Positions 49,781 through 61,650 of a DNA stretch of 64,000 nucleotides are shown here, one piece after another; the stretch's first letter is position 1; each line of letters starts with the position of its first letter. The translations under genes were made by a program, and so were the position numbers. The notes under the pieces were generated by a model, which had not been told where the DNA came from, ran no database searches, and saw nothing but the letters and a program-made list of their open reading frames with translations. This DNA comes from Atherinomorus stipes (Eukaryota; Chordata; Actinopteri; Atheriniformes; Atherinidae), in contig JALJCO010010567.1 of the NCBI GenBank assembly GCA_023101725.1, positions 283,001 to 347,000 on the forward strand, read 5' to 3'.

Positions 49781-50334
49781 AAGTCGGCAGTGTGGAGATC
49801 GGAAGAATTTCTTTTCTGATAACTCTGGACTTGATTGTTGACATAAATATATTGTGAAAACTAAGAGGTAAAAAGTTCACACAAATATGCAGATCTGATA
49901 CACACTGATGTCATAAACATTCAAGATATCAAGTTTTTGGAAGTATCAAGTAGCTTGCAAGTGGTTCAGACAATGCAATCATTCTGAGAAATCGCTTCTG
50001 CAAAGTAACGAGGTGTTTGAGGTTTGTTCTGTAAGTGCCCACACAAGATTACAATAAGAAAGAAATGGATAAATTAAAGCATAATTAAATGATATGAGTT
50101 TTTCCTGGGTAAAACATGCCTAATCCTGCTGATGACAATATTCTTAGCAACCTTGTTACAGATAGATGATACATGTTTTTTTCCAATTTGATTTTTCATC
50201 AATGAAAACACCCCAAAATTTGGCATCTTTATGTAATTTTATGATGACATAACATCTACATGGCTGAGTTGAAATGGTTTACTTGGTCTATTAAACCTAA
50301 AATGATGTTTTGAACCAGGGTGTAAACATCTTTA
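49781..50334. other. No feature recognised
   Basis: AT-rich with no repeat terminus or conserved frame. Confidence 0.45.
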
Positions 50335-50390
50335 TAACTGCTGCAAACATGTTTATTTGTGCTGTGAAGTTGGTCTTTTTAACATGGGAT
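50335..50390. repeat. Repeat family E, copy 3 (fragment)
   Basis: Reads aaacatgtttatttgtgctg and gaagttggtctttttaacat, matching 38385-38425. It abuts a fragment of MITE D. Confidence 0.7.
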
Positions 50391-50700
50391 TAAACAGTAC
50401 TACATTGCAGTTTATATTTGCGCGTTCGTCCGAGTTCACGGCACTACAGAAGCCGCCGCGTTCAGCGCCTACTCTGCCGATAATGCAAGTGTAGAAGAAG
50501 AAATTCGCTGTTTACATTGTGCTAAGAGCGAACGAGCTGCAGACAAACACAAGAGGGGTTGGCTATTGATTTAAAACAAAGAAAGAAAAGAAGAAGAGAA
50601 CGCGCGATCTCGTCTGCTGAGGCTTCCGTAGTGTCGTGAACTCGCAACGGCGCGCTTCGCAGCAGCTACATGTTCTACTGTTAAAGCTATAAAAATAAAG
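50391..50700. repeat. Centre of MITE family D without its arms
   Basis: Matches 59890-60195 from taaacggtactacatt through gccgataatgcaagcgtag and gaggggttggctattgattt to ctataaaaata. Both long inverted arms of the full copy are absent. Confidence 0.82.
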
Positions 50701-52303
50701 TTGAAAATGTGGTTTAATTAATTTGATTAATTAATTTGATCCCCAAGTAGTAGGTGCTTAAGTAGGTTGTAACAACACACCACTGTGTATTTGATATTAA
50801 TTTAACTCATCTGTGATGGTGGAGTAGACGTCCAAGTGTATGTCATCTATAGCAGACAAATATGGGGATCAGGTGTCAAAATTTGAGAGCTCTAGCACAA
50901 AGGACCACTGAGTAACACTTGCTCAAGCAAGAAGTGTTACAATCATCCTCGGTCCCCCCTACACTTGTGTTCAGGTGATTGCTGCAGCTGGTCAACCACA
51001 GATAATCTTGATGACTGAGACATGGAGGGTTGGCTCTACAAACACGGCACCATCCCTCCAATGACCAATGGAATACCGTGTAAACATGTCCAGCTCTGAC
51101 ATTAATACAAGAAATAAATTTTCTTAAATTAATCCCATTTTTAAGCTGTCTGAAAGACGCTTACAGTCTTCCACTGCAGCTGTGTGTTTAGTTATTACAA
51201 TGGGATAAAAGGTGAGGAGCCTCGCTGTGGAAGTGTGGGAATCTGACAATATGAATTTGAGCCCACATGCACCTACAAGCCCTGCAGACAGACTAATTGG
51301 TAACTCTATGTGCACATATTAACACATTTTGACACGGATGCTGTCTTTTTGTCAAGTTCCATGGATGCAGCCAACGGCACTCACACTCACACTGAACGTT
51401 CACATGGCTGCGTCTCATTAAAAATTACTGACAGACACATACATTCATCCATCTCTCCCCACTTTGCTCAACCTCCACCTCCCCTAGGCTGTGTGTTTGT
51501 TGCAGAGCCAACACATTGAGCTTCCTGTTAATTAACTGCAGAATCATTGCCACTTCTCACTGGTTTTTACATGTTTTGGAGACAGCTTGCTGGTGTGAGC
51601 GCTGCTGTAAGGGCCAATGATGGAGTCTGCACTTCCTCCTATGAAAACTGTCATTAGTCTTCAAACACTGCACTCATCATTTTCTTATATACCGGGGTAT
51701 GAGGAAAGCACAGATTTAAAGGCGAAGTGGAATTAATGTTAGTAGTGGCAGAGGCATCAGCGACCGAGTTTCATTCTAGTAATTTCAAGGCTGTCGGGAT
51801 GGAAATAAAAAAATGATCAAGATGTTCATGTAACTACCCACATTAATTACAGCCAATATCAAATTTTATTTAAAGTGAAGAACAGTGAATTTAATGTTGC
51901 ACAGAATGGAGTTAAGTTTGGCCGCAACTTTAATCAGAAATTTGGCAGCTTGTAGGTCGACAGATTCAGTTCTTCGGTTATGCGACCCAAAGGGCAAGTT
52001 CTGCATCAAACCAGGAATTTGACATATTCATTTCAGTCAAGCTGTTTTACATCTGATTCATTTAATTGTTTAATACTTTTACAATGGATGGTATAATTCT
52101 GGATCTACTCCGTAAAGAACAGGAAACACATGACTGAGGAAGAATCAGGACTGGTAATAATCACTTTTAGTTTTGTTTGAAAAAGTGAAATCAGTCCTAG
52201 CTGGTACTGTTCAGCCTGTACAAACGGTGTAATGTTTTTCTCAAAGCTCTGCTCCACACAGAAAAAAAGATACAGGGCAAGAGGTACAGTTAACTACCCT
52301 ACA
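50701..52303. other. No feature recognised
   Basis: No repeat terminus, RNA gene or conserved frame seen. Confidence 0.4.
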
Positions 52304-52433
52304 CACTCAAATCTCCTGGGTCAAAAAACCCTATAATGGGTCATTTTACTGATGGGTTAAAAAGGAACCAACTAATTTCTGGGTTGGCAAAGGATGATCC
52401 AAAAATGGAAAAAGTCCAGGTACCGGTACTTAA

Positions 52434-53096
52434 AGGTTGAATATGGAACATTTTTATTAAAAGCTATATTTTTTCAAAAATAATACCTCCACAGATCATT
52501 TGGGGGTGTACAGAATGAAAGTATAACATTTCCCAGAAAAATTATATTTAGCCTAAAAATAATTATAAAATAATTTTTGATGGGTTCGATAATGGCATTT
52601 TATTTACGTCTATAAGCCAATACACGCCGCCATTGCAGGTTGCCAAATACGATCTCTGTGTGGAAACAATATTTCGGTCATAGTCAGGCTTGTACAGGGG
52701 AAAACCGTAGACGACCAGTGAAGCAGCTGCTTCAGAGCCCTGGAGATATTGTTATCTGTTTCTGAGGTGGAGTGACGTGAGAAGAGCAAAACCTGGAGTA
52801 AATTTAGGTGAAGACTTCACCAAATGGACCCACATAAACGTTTTCCACGGAGTAAAACACGGAAATGGCGACTTTCCTGCTGGATCGGTAAGCTAGCTTG
52901 TTTGCTAACATGGCTAATGTTAGCTGTCAGTTATAAACTCCTCTGCGTGACTTGTTGGACATGCTGCAGACTGTTGGTCACTTGCGTATCGGCAGTGAGC
53001 CTGGCATCCCAGCGGCTGGAGTTGTTTTTCTGCCGTTGCAACTACAACCTAGACACACGTGATGTCGCTGTTCTGTCCGTATTCCATATTCAACCT
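52434..53096. mobile_element. TTAA-flanked MITE family F
   Basis: TTAA at 52430-52433 and 53097-53100 encloses AGGTTGAATATGGAACATTT at the left and ATTCCATATTCAACCT at the right. The 663-base interior has a frame at 52824-53117 with no known domain. Confidence 0.85.
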
Positions 53097-53143
53097 TTAA
53101 AGAGGTATAAAATGTAAAAGGTTGTTAATATGATGGGCTTCAA

Positions 53144-53330
53144 CAGGGATCACCAAATCTGGACATCTTGGGGCAGTGTCCGGAAATCCTGCTGCAGCAC
53201 ACCTGACTCAATTTAAATGGATCTAAAAAACAGTGGAGTTCTGCATTAATTTGAATCTGGTGTGTTGCCACAGGGACTTATCCAAAACCTTCTGGACACC
53301 GGCCCGAGAGGTCTGGATTTGGTGATCCTG
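53144..53330. repeat. Palindromic hAT-like MITE family K, copy 2
   Basis: Ends CAGGGATCACCAAATC and GATTTGGTGATCCTG are inverted repeats; inner gcacacctgactcaatt and aatctggtgtgttgcc pair as well. Target duplications are not exact. Confidence 0.8.
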
Positions 53331-53370
53331 GGGCTAGAACATGTACTTTTTTCTTTTACAAACTGTCAGG

Positions 53371-54998
53371 TTGAATATTTGACCCAGAAGTTGGGTTATA
53401 TTGACTGTAATGTTGGGTTATTTTAACCCAGAAATTGGGTTATATTGACTACAATGTCGGGTTATTTTAACCCAGAAGTTGGGTTATATTGTCTATAATG
53501 TTGGGTTATTTTAACCCAGAAGTTGGGTTATATTGTCTATAATGTCGGGTTATTTTAACCCAGAAGTTGGGTTATATTGACTACAATGTCGGGTTATTTT
53601 AACCCAGAAGTTGGGTTATATTGACTACAATGTCGGGTTATTTTAACCCAGAAGTTGGGTTATATTGTCTATAATGTTGGGTTATTTTAACCCAGAAGTT
53701 GGGTTATATTGACTACAATGTTGGGTTATTTTAACCCAGAAGTTGGGTTATATTGACTACAATGTTGGGTTATTTTAACCCAGAAGTTGGGTTATATTGA
53801 ATACAATGTTGGGTTATTTTAACCCAGAAATTGGGTTATATTGACTACAATGTCGGGTTGTTTTAACCCAGAAGTTGGGTTATATTGTCTATAATGTCGG
53901 GTTATTTTAACCCAGAAGTTGGGTTATATTGACTACAATGTCGGGTTATTTTAACCCAGAAGTTGGGTTATATTGACTACAATGTCGGGTTGTTTTAACC
54001 CAGAAGTTGGGTTATATTGTCTATAATGTCGGGTTATTTTAACCCAGAAGTTGGGTTATATTGACTACAATGTCGGGTTATTTTAACCCAGAAGTTGGGT
54101 TATATTGACTACAATGTCGGGTTATTTTAACCCAGAAGTTGGGTTATATTGTCTATAATGTTGGGTTATTTTAACCCAGAAGTTGGGTTATATTGACTAC
54201 AATGTTGGGTTATTTTAACCCAGAAGTTGGGTTATATTGACTACAATGTTGGGTTATTTTAACCCAGAAGTTGGGTTATATTGAATACAATGTTGGGTTA
54301 TTTTAACCCAGAAATTGGGTTATATTGACTACAATGTCGGGTTGTTTTAACCCAGAAGTTGGGTTATATTGTCTATAATGTTGGGTTATTTTAACCCAGA
54401 AGTTGGGTTATATTGACTACAATGTCGGGTTATTTTAACCCAGAAGTTGGGTTATATTGTCTATAATGTTGGGTTATTTTAACCCAGAAGTTGGGTTATA
54501 TTGTCTATAATGTTGGGTTATTTTAACCCAGAAGTTGGGTTATATTGACTACAATGTCGGGTTATTTTAACCCAGAAGTTGGGTTATATTGTCTATAATG
54601 TTGGGTTATTTTAACCCAGCAGTTGGGTTATATTGTCTATAATGTTGGGTTATTTTAACCCAGAAGTTGGGTTATATTAACTACAATGTCGGGTTATTTT
54701 AACCCAGAAGTTGGGTTATATTGTCTATAATGTTGGGTTATTTTAACCCAGAAGTTGGGTTATATTGACTACAATGTTGGGTTATTTTAACCCAGAAGTT
54801 GGGTTATATTGACTACAATGTCGGGTTATTTTAACCCAGAAGTTGGGTTATATTGTCTATAATGTTGGGTTATTTTAACCCAGAAGTTGGGTTATATTGA
54901 CTACAATGTCGGGTTATTTTAACCCAGAAGTTGGGTTATATTGTCTATAATGTTGGGTTATTTTAACCCAGAAGTTGGGTTATATTGACTACAATGTT
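53371..54998. repeat. 44-bp minisatellite, 37 units
   Basis: Unit: gggttattttaacccagaag, then ttgggttata and a 14-base variable linker. 36 full units follow the first at strict 44-base spacing. Linkers fall in three main types (gactacaatgt, gtctataatgt, gaatacaatgt) with T or C at the end. Each unit has GGGTTA-ttt-TAACCC and AACCCA-gaagt-TGGGTT hairpins. Confidence 0.98.
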
Positions 54999-55377
54999 GG
55001 GTTATTTTAACCCAGAGGTTGGGGCAACAACCCAAATGTCTAGGTTGAAATAACCCAGAAATTAGTTGGTCCCTTTTTAACCCAGCAGTTTGACCCAGGA
55101 CTTTTTTGTGTGTTTGGTCTTCCAGGTAAATAATGTGCAGCTTTGTTTAATATTAAATCATCATGAACAGTTTAAAGTAGGGCCCTATGAAATTAGTTTC
55201 ATTGTTCTTTTCTCAACTTCAGTATCTCCGTGCACATGCATATTTTCAAGCATCTCTGACCTGCACCAGCTGCATTGACTAGCTAGCTTACAGTTGTGCT
55301 TGAAAGTTTTCCATCCCTTTTCATTAAAGACAGAAAAAAATCAGCAGCCAGTAAAATAAGTTGAAACTGACAAAAGG

Positions 55378-55826
55378 CATCTGCATCAAAAACTCCTTCA
55401 TTTCACCCATAGCTACTTTAAGTGGAACGGACGAGTGAATGAAAACTGTTGTCCCATGAGTTCTGAGTTTTGCAGATTGTTATTAGTTGTCTGGGTAGCG
55501 AGCTGATCTTGTCAGCTGTGTGGCTGTGGCATGCGTCACGCAGCCTGTAGAGTGTAGAGAAAACCCCCAATAACTAACAGAGAGACAACTCTGAACTCAC
55601 AGGACAATAGGACTCATTTGTTCATTCATTGTACTTAAAGTGTTGAAATGAAGGAATTTTGTCCCAGATAACACCTTATAGAGAGGCTGCCCCGTCTCTC
55701 CCATTATATGGATGCATGCCAAAGGGCGACGTAACAAAATATCATACAAAGGAGTCAAAGTCATACAGAAATTGTAACAGTGAGTAAATGCACGTATAAA
55801 CTTGAAAAAAAGTAAACCGTTGTCCT
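55378..55826. repeat. Foldback MITE family A, copy 3, left-truncated
   Basis: The inner left arm (tctgcatcaaaaactcctt to tgtcccatgag), loop and right arm match copies 1, 2 and 4. The right end is TTGTCCT then TTAA at 55827-55830. The outer left arm is missing. Confidence 0.8.
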
Positions 55827-55830
55827 TTAA

Positions 55831-57205
55831 TAGTAAATACAGTAAAATCTATTTAGATTTCTAAACAGACTGCATTCAAATGCATCATTATCTCACACTT
55901 ACTATAGGCCCGTATATTTACTCATGCATGGCCTGGATGTCAGAGGGGGGGGGGGGGGTCTAGCTGCAGTATAATGTCAAACAAGAACTTATTAGGTTTA
56001 CTATGCAACAAATGCCAAATGTATAGTCATAATATGTAGAATTAAATAGCTGGAATCTCATACCAAAATACTGAATTCATTGATGAATCTACTTTTATCA
56101 GCAGCATTCTGAGGTCTAAAGACTGACCTCGAGTCGGCCGTTTGTTGGTCCAAAGATGTTTAAAAATGTTGAACACTACCCCCCATATTCTGTATAAGCT
56201 TCAATATCACGATGATGCCAGTTAAGGAGAAGAAAGATATTAAAAGCACCAAGCTACTGCTGAAACATCAATAAATAAATAATGCACGTACTCTTGATTA
56301 AGCAATCGTTGATAGTTGCCATTGTTTTTTCGTGGTATATGTCTCCACACAGTAAACAATAGAAATGTTATGTGTATAGGTCCCAGTGACACAGCAAGAG
56401 TGATTATCCACAGTCAGAATGAAGCATGCTTTGTTGGATATTAATGCTAAAATATGAAAATTGAGTGTACTGCCCTCTGGAAAAGCAATATGCACCTAAA
56501 AAATTGAAACATGACTGTGTTTGGCTTTCACACTTAAAAGGCTTTGCATACATATGCAACTCTCTTTGTAAGCACCTCCAGGCATTCCACCACTTCAATT
56601 TAGGATTCTGGAGAGCTCGGCTGGAGAAAGACAACACTTAAGAGCGTCTCTGAAAACAAACCTCGGTATTAAAAAAGGTCTTACGTGATTGCTTTCATCA
56701 CTTATCCATCAAATTAGCAGGACAGCTTCCAGAAACGTGTGGAAGAGGAATAAAGCTTTCCTCAGTGTCAGTGTCTCTTGTTTGTTTGGGTGTTTTACAT
56801 CATTTTCATCTCACAGACAGCTTTAAATTGACACTGAGACTTTATTTCTAAATGGACTGGAGACAATTTTTTCCCCCACCTCAGCGCTCCTATTATAAAA
56901 GTCTAATACCTGAAGGCAATCTACTGCTGTAACTGTGCCACGGATTATGAATATGATTATAGTTGTGATCCAGATCATAAAACAGCATCGTAACACTACA
57001 ATAATAATGTTGAGCAAGAGTCTTATTTTAATATTACAACCCTGTAATGCAGGGAAAGTTATCCTCAGATATGTTAGAAGGAAAAATAAAGGAAAATATG
57101 TTAACAAAAAGGAGATGGAGTAATTTGGCACCTTAAAGTTAAACTTTTTCTAATAATAGGCCCAAAGCACAACTAAGTCTCAAACATACATATTGTTTGT
57201 AAATG
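55831..57205. other. Unassigned; poly-G run
   Basis: A run of 14 G at about 55945-55958. No conserved frame or terminus recognised. Confidence 0.4.
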
Positions 57206-57209
57206 TTAA

Positions 57210-57860
57210 GGGATAAGTTTCGTTTTTTTTTTTCAACCTGGACCTTATTTCTAGGAGTATATACGTGTATTTACTCACCGGTAAAGTTTCTGCATCACTT
57301 TGAGTCCTTCGAAATATATTACGTTGAGTCGGCCTTTGGTTTACATCCGGTATAATGGCAGAGATTGGGCAGCCACTATAGAAGGCATTTTCTGCAGCAA
57401 AACTTCTTGATTTTTGCCAATACTTTAAGTAGAATCAACGAACAAACGAGTACTATTGTCCTGTGAGTCCAGATTTAGCTTTCCGTTAGTTATCAGGGTG
57501 TGGTACACATTTTTCGGGGCCACTCGTTTGCGATGCATGCTTCTGTAGTACAGCTGAGAAGAGCAGCTCACTACCCAGAAAACAACAAAAATACAATTTG
57601 CAAAACTCTGAACTCACAGGACAATAGTACTTGTTTGTTCATTCATTCTACGCAAAGCATTGATGAAATGAAGTTTTGCTGCAGATAATGTCTTCTACAG
57701 CGGCTTCCCCGTCTCCGCCATTTTATTGGATTTACACCAAAGGGCGACTCAACGTAATATCTTCCAAAGGACTCAAAGTGATGCAGAAATTTTACCTGTG
57801 AATAAATGCATGTATATACTCTAGAAATAAGGTCCAGGTTGAAAAAAAAGAAAGTTATCC
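57210..57860. repeat. Foldback MITE family A, copy 4, complete
   Basis: TTAA at 57206-57209 and 57861-57864. Arms of about 265 bases (57210-57477 and 57598-57860) are reverse complements around a loop of about 120 bases. Outer ends GGGATAAGTTTC and GAAAGTTATCC. Confidence 0.92.
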
Positions 57861-57864
57861 TTAA

Positions 57865-58742
57865 TGTAATAAGGCTCTGAAAATCTTGACTGTTCACAGG
57901 CACCACAGTGCAGAGTAAGCCGGTGCTTTCCTTCACCAGACAAGGTGGGCTCAGATGTGCTGCGATGTGTTGCCAAGACCAACAGCAACCTGGGAAAAGC
58001 TGTCAGAAAAGTGCCAAGAAATCATGAGTGTCCTCCAAACATATCTGCGCTGTGCACCGATGATGAGGGAACCGAGGCGGATCATGGCCAGCCAAAGCCG
58101 TCCTTTCTGAGGAGGCAGGGGGGGGGGGCTGACGCTTCACCCAGGCAGGCTGTATACTCCAATTCCCCCAGAACATCAAAACTGTGTGACAGCTCCAGCC
58201 TACTTCTTTCTTGTGGGTGTTACAGGACAAACGTGAGAATTTTTAGATGTGACCAGGGACAAAGGCTGGGTTATGCACAATAGCAAAGGAAAATGTATCA
58301 AAAGTCAGTCAAATTGGCTGTAAACCCACAAAATAATGATGTCCAATTTCTCTGTCGACTCACCGAAAACAAAGCACACTGCAGATAGCATCTTGGCAGG
58401 GACTAAAGCGTAAGGCTGACAGATGGACAGACCAAGCATCCAGTGCTGTCACCCTCAGGCCAGCTCCTATAACACAAAATATACTGAATACAATCATGCG
58501 TTATGCATAAAAAGATGTCTGTTTCATAGTTATGTTTAGAAAATAGCAGTGGCCAAGACAAAACATAGACTCTCCTTTTCCAGGCAAGATCATCAACAGA
58601 GACATTTAAAGGAAAAGGGAAATGGTTGGACATCACCCAAACACAGAGACAGATCACAGCCGCTGTTATGGCTGCACAATGAAATGCTTTCAATGAAACA
58701 GCAACAGTGCAAAGGAAAGAAAGGAATATTCATTCTTTGAGC
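57865..58742. other. No feature recognised
   Basis: A 112-codon frame at 57945-58283 has no known domain and crosses a poly-G run (58116-58127); treated as chance. Confidence 0.4.
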
Positions 58743-58750
58743 GTTTAAAG

Positions 58751-58960
58751 CAGGAATATCCTGCTCTGGTCCTCCAGGGCCTGAATCCTGCAGGTTTTCC
58801 ACGTCTCCCTGCTCCAACACAACTGACTCAACTTAATGAGTCATTGTGCAGAACTTCTTTGGCTGTTAGATTAATTCAATTGTGTCAGGTGTGATGGAAC
58901 AGGAAGGGAAAGAAAACCTGCAGGACAGTGGACCTCGAGGACTGACTTTGGACACCCCTG
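58751..58960. repeat. Palindromic hAT-like MITE family K, copy 3, complete
   Basis: The ends, CAGGAATATCC and GGACACCCCTG, and much of the interior (acacaactgactcaac against attcaattgtgtcagg) pair. Flanking octamers GTTTAAAG and CTTTAAAG match at 7 of 8. Confidence 0.85.
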
Positions 58961-58966
58961 CTTTAA

Positions 58967-59586
58967 AGGGATATTGTGTAAGTTCTCCTGTTATTTATTC
59001 ACAAAAACTGATTATTTGGTTCAAAAGTGTTTTTTCATTAATCAGTAATCACTCCCATCAACAAACTGAAGTGCTCCTCTAAGTTCTAAATTCACCGTTC
59101 ATATCATTCATTTATACATCGAGCGGGGCGGCTCGGTGGGGGCTGCCATGTCGTATCGCCATGTTTTTGCGTTCGGGAGAAGCGTGACAGCAGGAAACCA
59201 CAGAAACTCACCGGACACACCGGAGTTTTCAGCTCAGTTCGAGATAATGCCTTTGAAAAGTCACCGCGCTGCAGTGGGAGAAACCAGCGTCTCACTGATG
59301 CTGCGTTCACGTGCAGTCGGGCAGACGGCCGTTGGTAACAAACCAGATGTCATTTTAATCAATGAAGCCGAGCGAAAGACGGTAAAACATGGGTCAGGGA
59401 AAACAATATGACATCGCCATGACAACAAATCAGATGTGGACTGATGTCACTGTAACTGACGGACCACGTCTTCACATAGAGGCCGGTGATAACTTTACAT
59501 GCAGCGGATGTCGTCCATCTGCCCGGTTTCACACGAACGCAACATGAAAAGTAAGAGGGAGCTGCTCGCGATTACACAATGTCCCT
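58967..59586. mobile_element. TTAA-flanked MITE family H
   Basis: TTAA at 58963-58966 and 59587-59590. Begins AGGGATATTGTGTAAG and ends ATTACACAATGTCCCT. 620 bases, GC-richer interior. The TTAAAGGGA start fits the T2/Kolobok-type terminus. The frame at 59136-59411 has no known domain. Confidence 0.85.
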
Positions 59587-59590
59587 TTAA

Positions 59591-60447
59591 AGGAATAGTC
59601 CACCCACAGAATAATTTTCTATTCACCCTCATGCTGAGAGTCTGAAGAGTCAAAAGAGTCTGAAGCTCTTTTATAATATCTCAAATGCAGCTGGAGATTC
59701 GACAGGTTTTCGTTTTTCCCCAACTTCCATATAATGGAAGTTATCGGCGACTGAAACAAAAAGGTTCATAAAAGTCCACAAAAACTTGTCAATATTCCTC
59801 CATACTTCTCATCCAATGTATTCCAAGTGTCCTGAGTGGGTAGCGTCCATAATTTACTGGAAACCACATCATTCAGTATATTTTTATAGCCTAAACGGTA
59901 CTACATTGGACTTTCTATTTTCGCGTTCACGCAAGTTCTTGACACTACGGAAGCCACAGCGTTCAGCGCCTACTCTGCCGATAATGCAAGCGTAGAAGAA
60001 GAAATTCACCGTTTAAATTGTGCCAAGAGCGACCGAGCTGCGAACAAACACAAGAGGGGTTGGCTATTGATTTAAAACAAAGAAAGAAAGGAAAAGAGTA
60101 CCCGTGATCTTGTCTGCTTCTGTAGTGTCGTGAACTCGCATGGATGTGCATCGGAGAAGTACGATGTTCTTCTGTTTAGGCTATAAAAATATACTAAATG
60201 CTGTAGTTTCCAGTAAATTATGGACGCTACCCACCCAGGACACTTGGATTACATTAGAGGAGCAGTATGGGGGAATATTGACAAGTTCAGTTGCCGGTGA
60301 ACTCCATTATATGAAAGTTGAGGGGAAAACGAAAACCTGTCCAATCTCCGGCTGCATTTGAGATATAAAAAATGTGCTCCAGAGTCTTGCTCAGCATGAG
60401 GGTGAATAGAAAATGAATGCACATCATTCTGTGGGTGTACTATTCCT
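59591..60447. mobile_element. TTAA-flanked foldback MITE family D, complete
   Basis: TTAA at 59587-59590 (shared with MITE H) and 60448-60451. Begins AGGAATAGTCCACCCACAG and ends CTGTGGGTGTACTATTCCT. Inverted arms of about 275-305 bases run to atagcctaaac (59887-59897) and gtttaggctat (60174-60184). The centre of about 275 bases is found alone at 50391. Confidence 0.92.
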
Positions 60448-60451
60448 TTAA

Positions 60452-61299
60452 ACAATTTGTTTATAGTCCTCTTAAAAATGTAATCGTATAATAAAACAAG
60501 TGTATCTCTGCAACCACAAGATCTGTCCAAATACTTTGGAGGTCATAGTAAAGAGGAGTTTCTTTAATGGGGTTATGACAACAAATTTCACTTTTCTGTG
60601 ATGTTGGGAGTATAAAACAATCTGATGTGCACTGATGAGGCCATGTGAGCATTCATAGTCAGAATCAAAGTACCTGATCTTGGTGGTCAGCTTTGTTCAA
60701 AAATGGTTTAATCAGACAGCAGCTCATCATGCTATGGAATTCATACTCTCCAATTAGAGCACCCTATCAAGCAATCAGCCACCCCCTCCCCTCTCCTCTC
60801 CTTCCCCCAACTGATACACCAGATACACCAATTGAGCTCGTCTGACTGCTGAACATGGGTGAATTCAAGTCACAGCAACACTGAAGGAGGCAACTACAAC
60901 ATTGTCATCATCCATAAGTTGATTTTTTTAAATGCTGTCTTGTCTGATAGACATAGTTCACTGTCTGTAGAGCCCATCGCGCTAACAGATAGCCTCTTAG
61001 CAAACAAACTGACTGTTAGCCAATGGCAGGTTGACCTAGTTTCTCTAAATGAGGTTGTTACCAATAAAAAATTAAGTCAACATGGCCTCCAGGCGGATCA
61101 TATCATTACCATATCCAGCTCTTTTACTGAGAAGGAAAATTTCTTTATTTCATTATTTTAAAGCACCGCACCACACGAGACAAAAACAAAGGATTATCCC
61201 TGCTTTGTTTTTATGCCGGGTCATGCGGAAAGTGACATATTTTTTCTACCAATCAACGGATTGCAATGAGTTATACTCCACCTCTTTTTTTTTTGTTAT
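60452..61299. other. Unassigned
   Basis: A pyrimidine-rich patch lies at 60780-60811. A 100-codon frame at 60859-61161 has no known domain. No repeat terminus fixed. Confidence 0.4.
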
Positions 61300-61506
61300 A
61301 CTTGTATGATCCCCGAGGGGAAATTAGGGCTCTGCATTTTACCCATCTCTGTACTGAGTATCAGAGAGCAGTGGGCTGCTACTTAAAGTGCCCGGGGAGC
61401 AGTTGGTGGGGGGTTAAGGACCTTGCTCAGGAGTCGTGTCGGGGAATCGAACCCGGGTCCTCCACGCCCAAGCCCACGACGCTACCACTGGGCTATCCAC
61501 TCCCCT
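61300..61506 (-). repeat. tRNA-headed SINE, copy 2 of the 35.5-kb family
   Basis: On the minus strand: agtggatagcccagtggtag (A-box side), GACCCGGGTTCGATTCCCC (a full B box), gagcaaggtccttaacccc, and the end block ctaatttcccctcgggg, with the T-rich tract at 61288 as its tail. No exact target duplication found. Confidence 0.85.
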
Positions 61507-61650
61507 TTGGTCAGATCAGTAACCCTATGGTGGGGTACCGAAGGAGTAGGAGAGGTTGGGTCGGATATAAGGGTACCTGTCCCAGTCTTTATCCCTAGAG
61601 ACGCTAAAAAACTTGGCCCAACCCGACCCACTGGTGGAAACTGGGCTTAA

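Larger units (their letters stand above)
52304..55116. mobile_element. DNA element carrying a minisatellite and a nested MITE
   Basis: The left end (acacactcaaatctcctggg, then gggttaaaaaggaacc and aactaatttctgggttg) is repeated inverted at the right end (55028-55116), giving terminal repeats of about 90-110 bases. CAC...GTG termini suggest a CACTA-type element, but no clear 3-base duplication was found. The interior is MITE F, a hAT-like MITE and the 44-bp array. Confidence 0.7.

Noticed and set aside
53371..54998. CRISPR array
   Set aside because: Regular spacing, but there are no unique spacers: the whole 44-base unit repeats and linkers fall in three types. The genome is eukaryotic. The same applies to 14036-14355.
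53371..54998. Interstitial telomere array
   Set aside because: GGGTTA and TAACCC occur singly in fixed positions within a 44-base unit, not as a tandem hexamer run.
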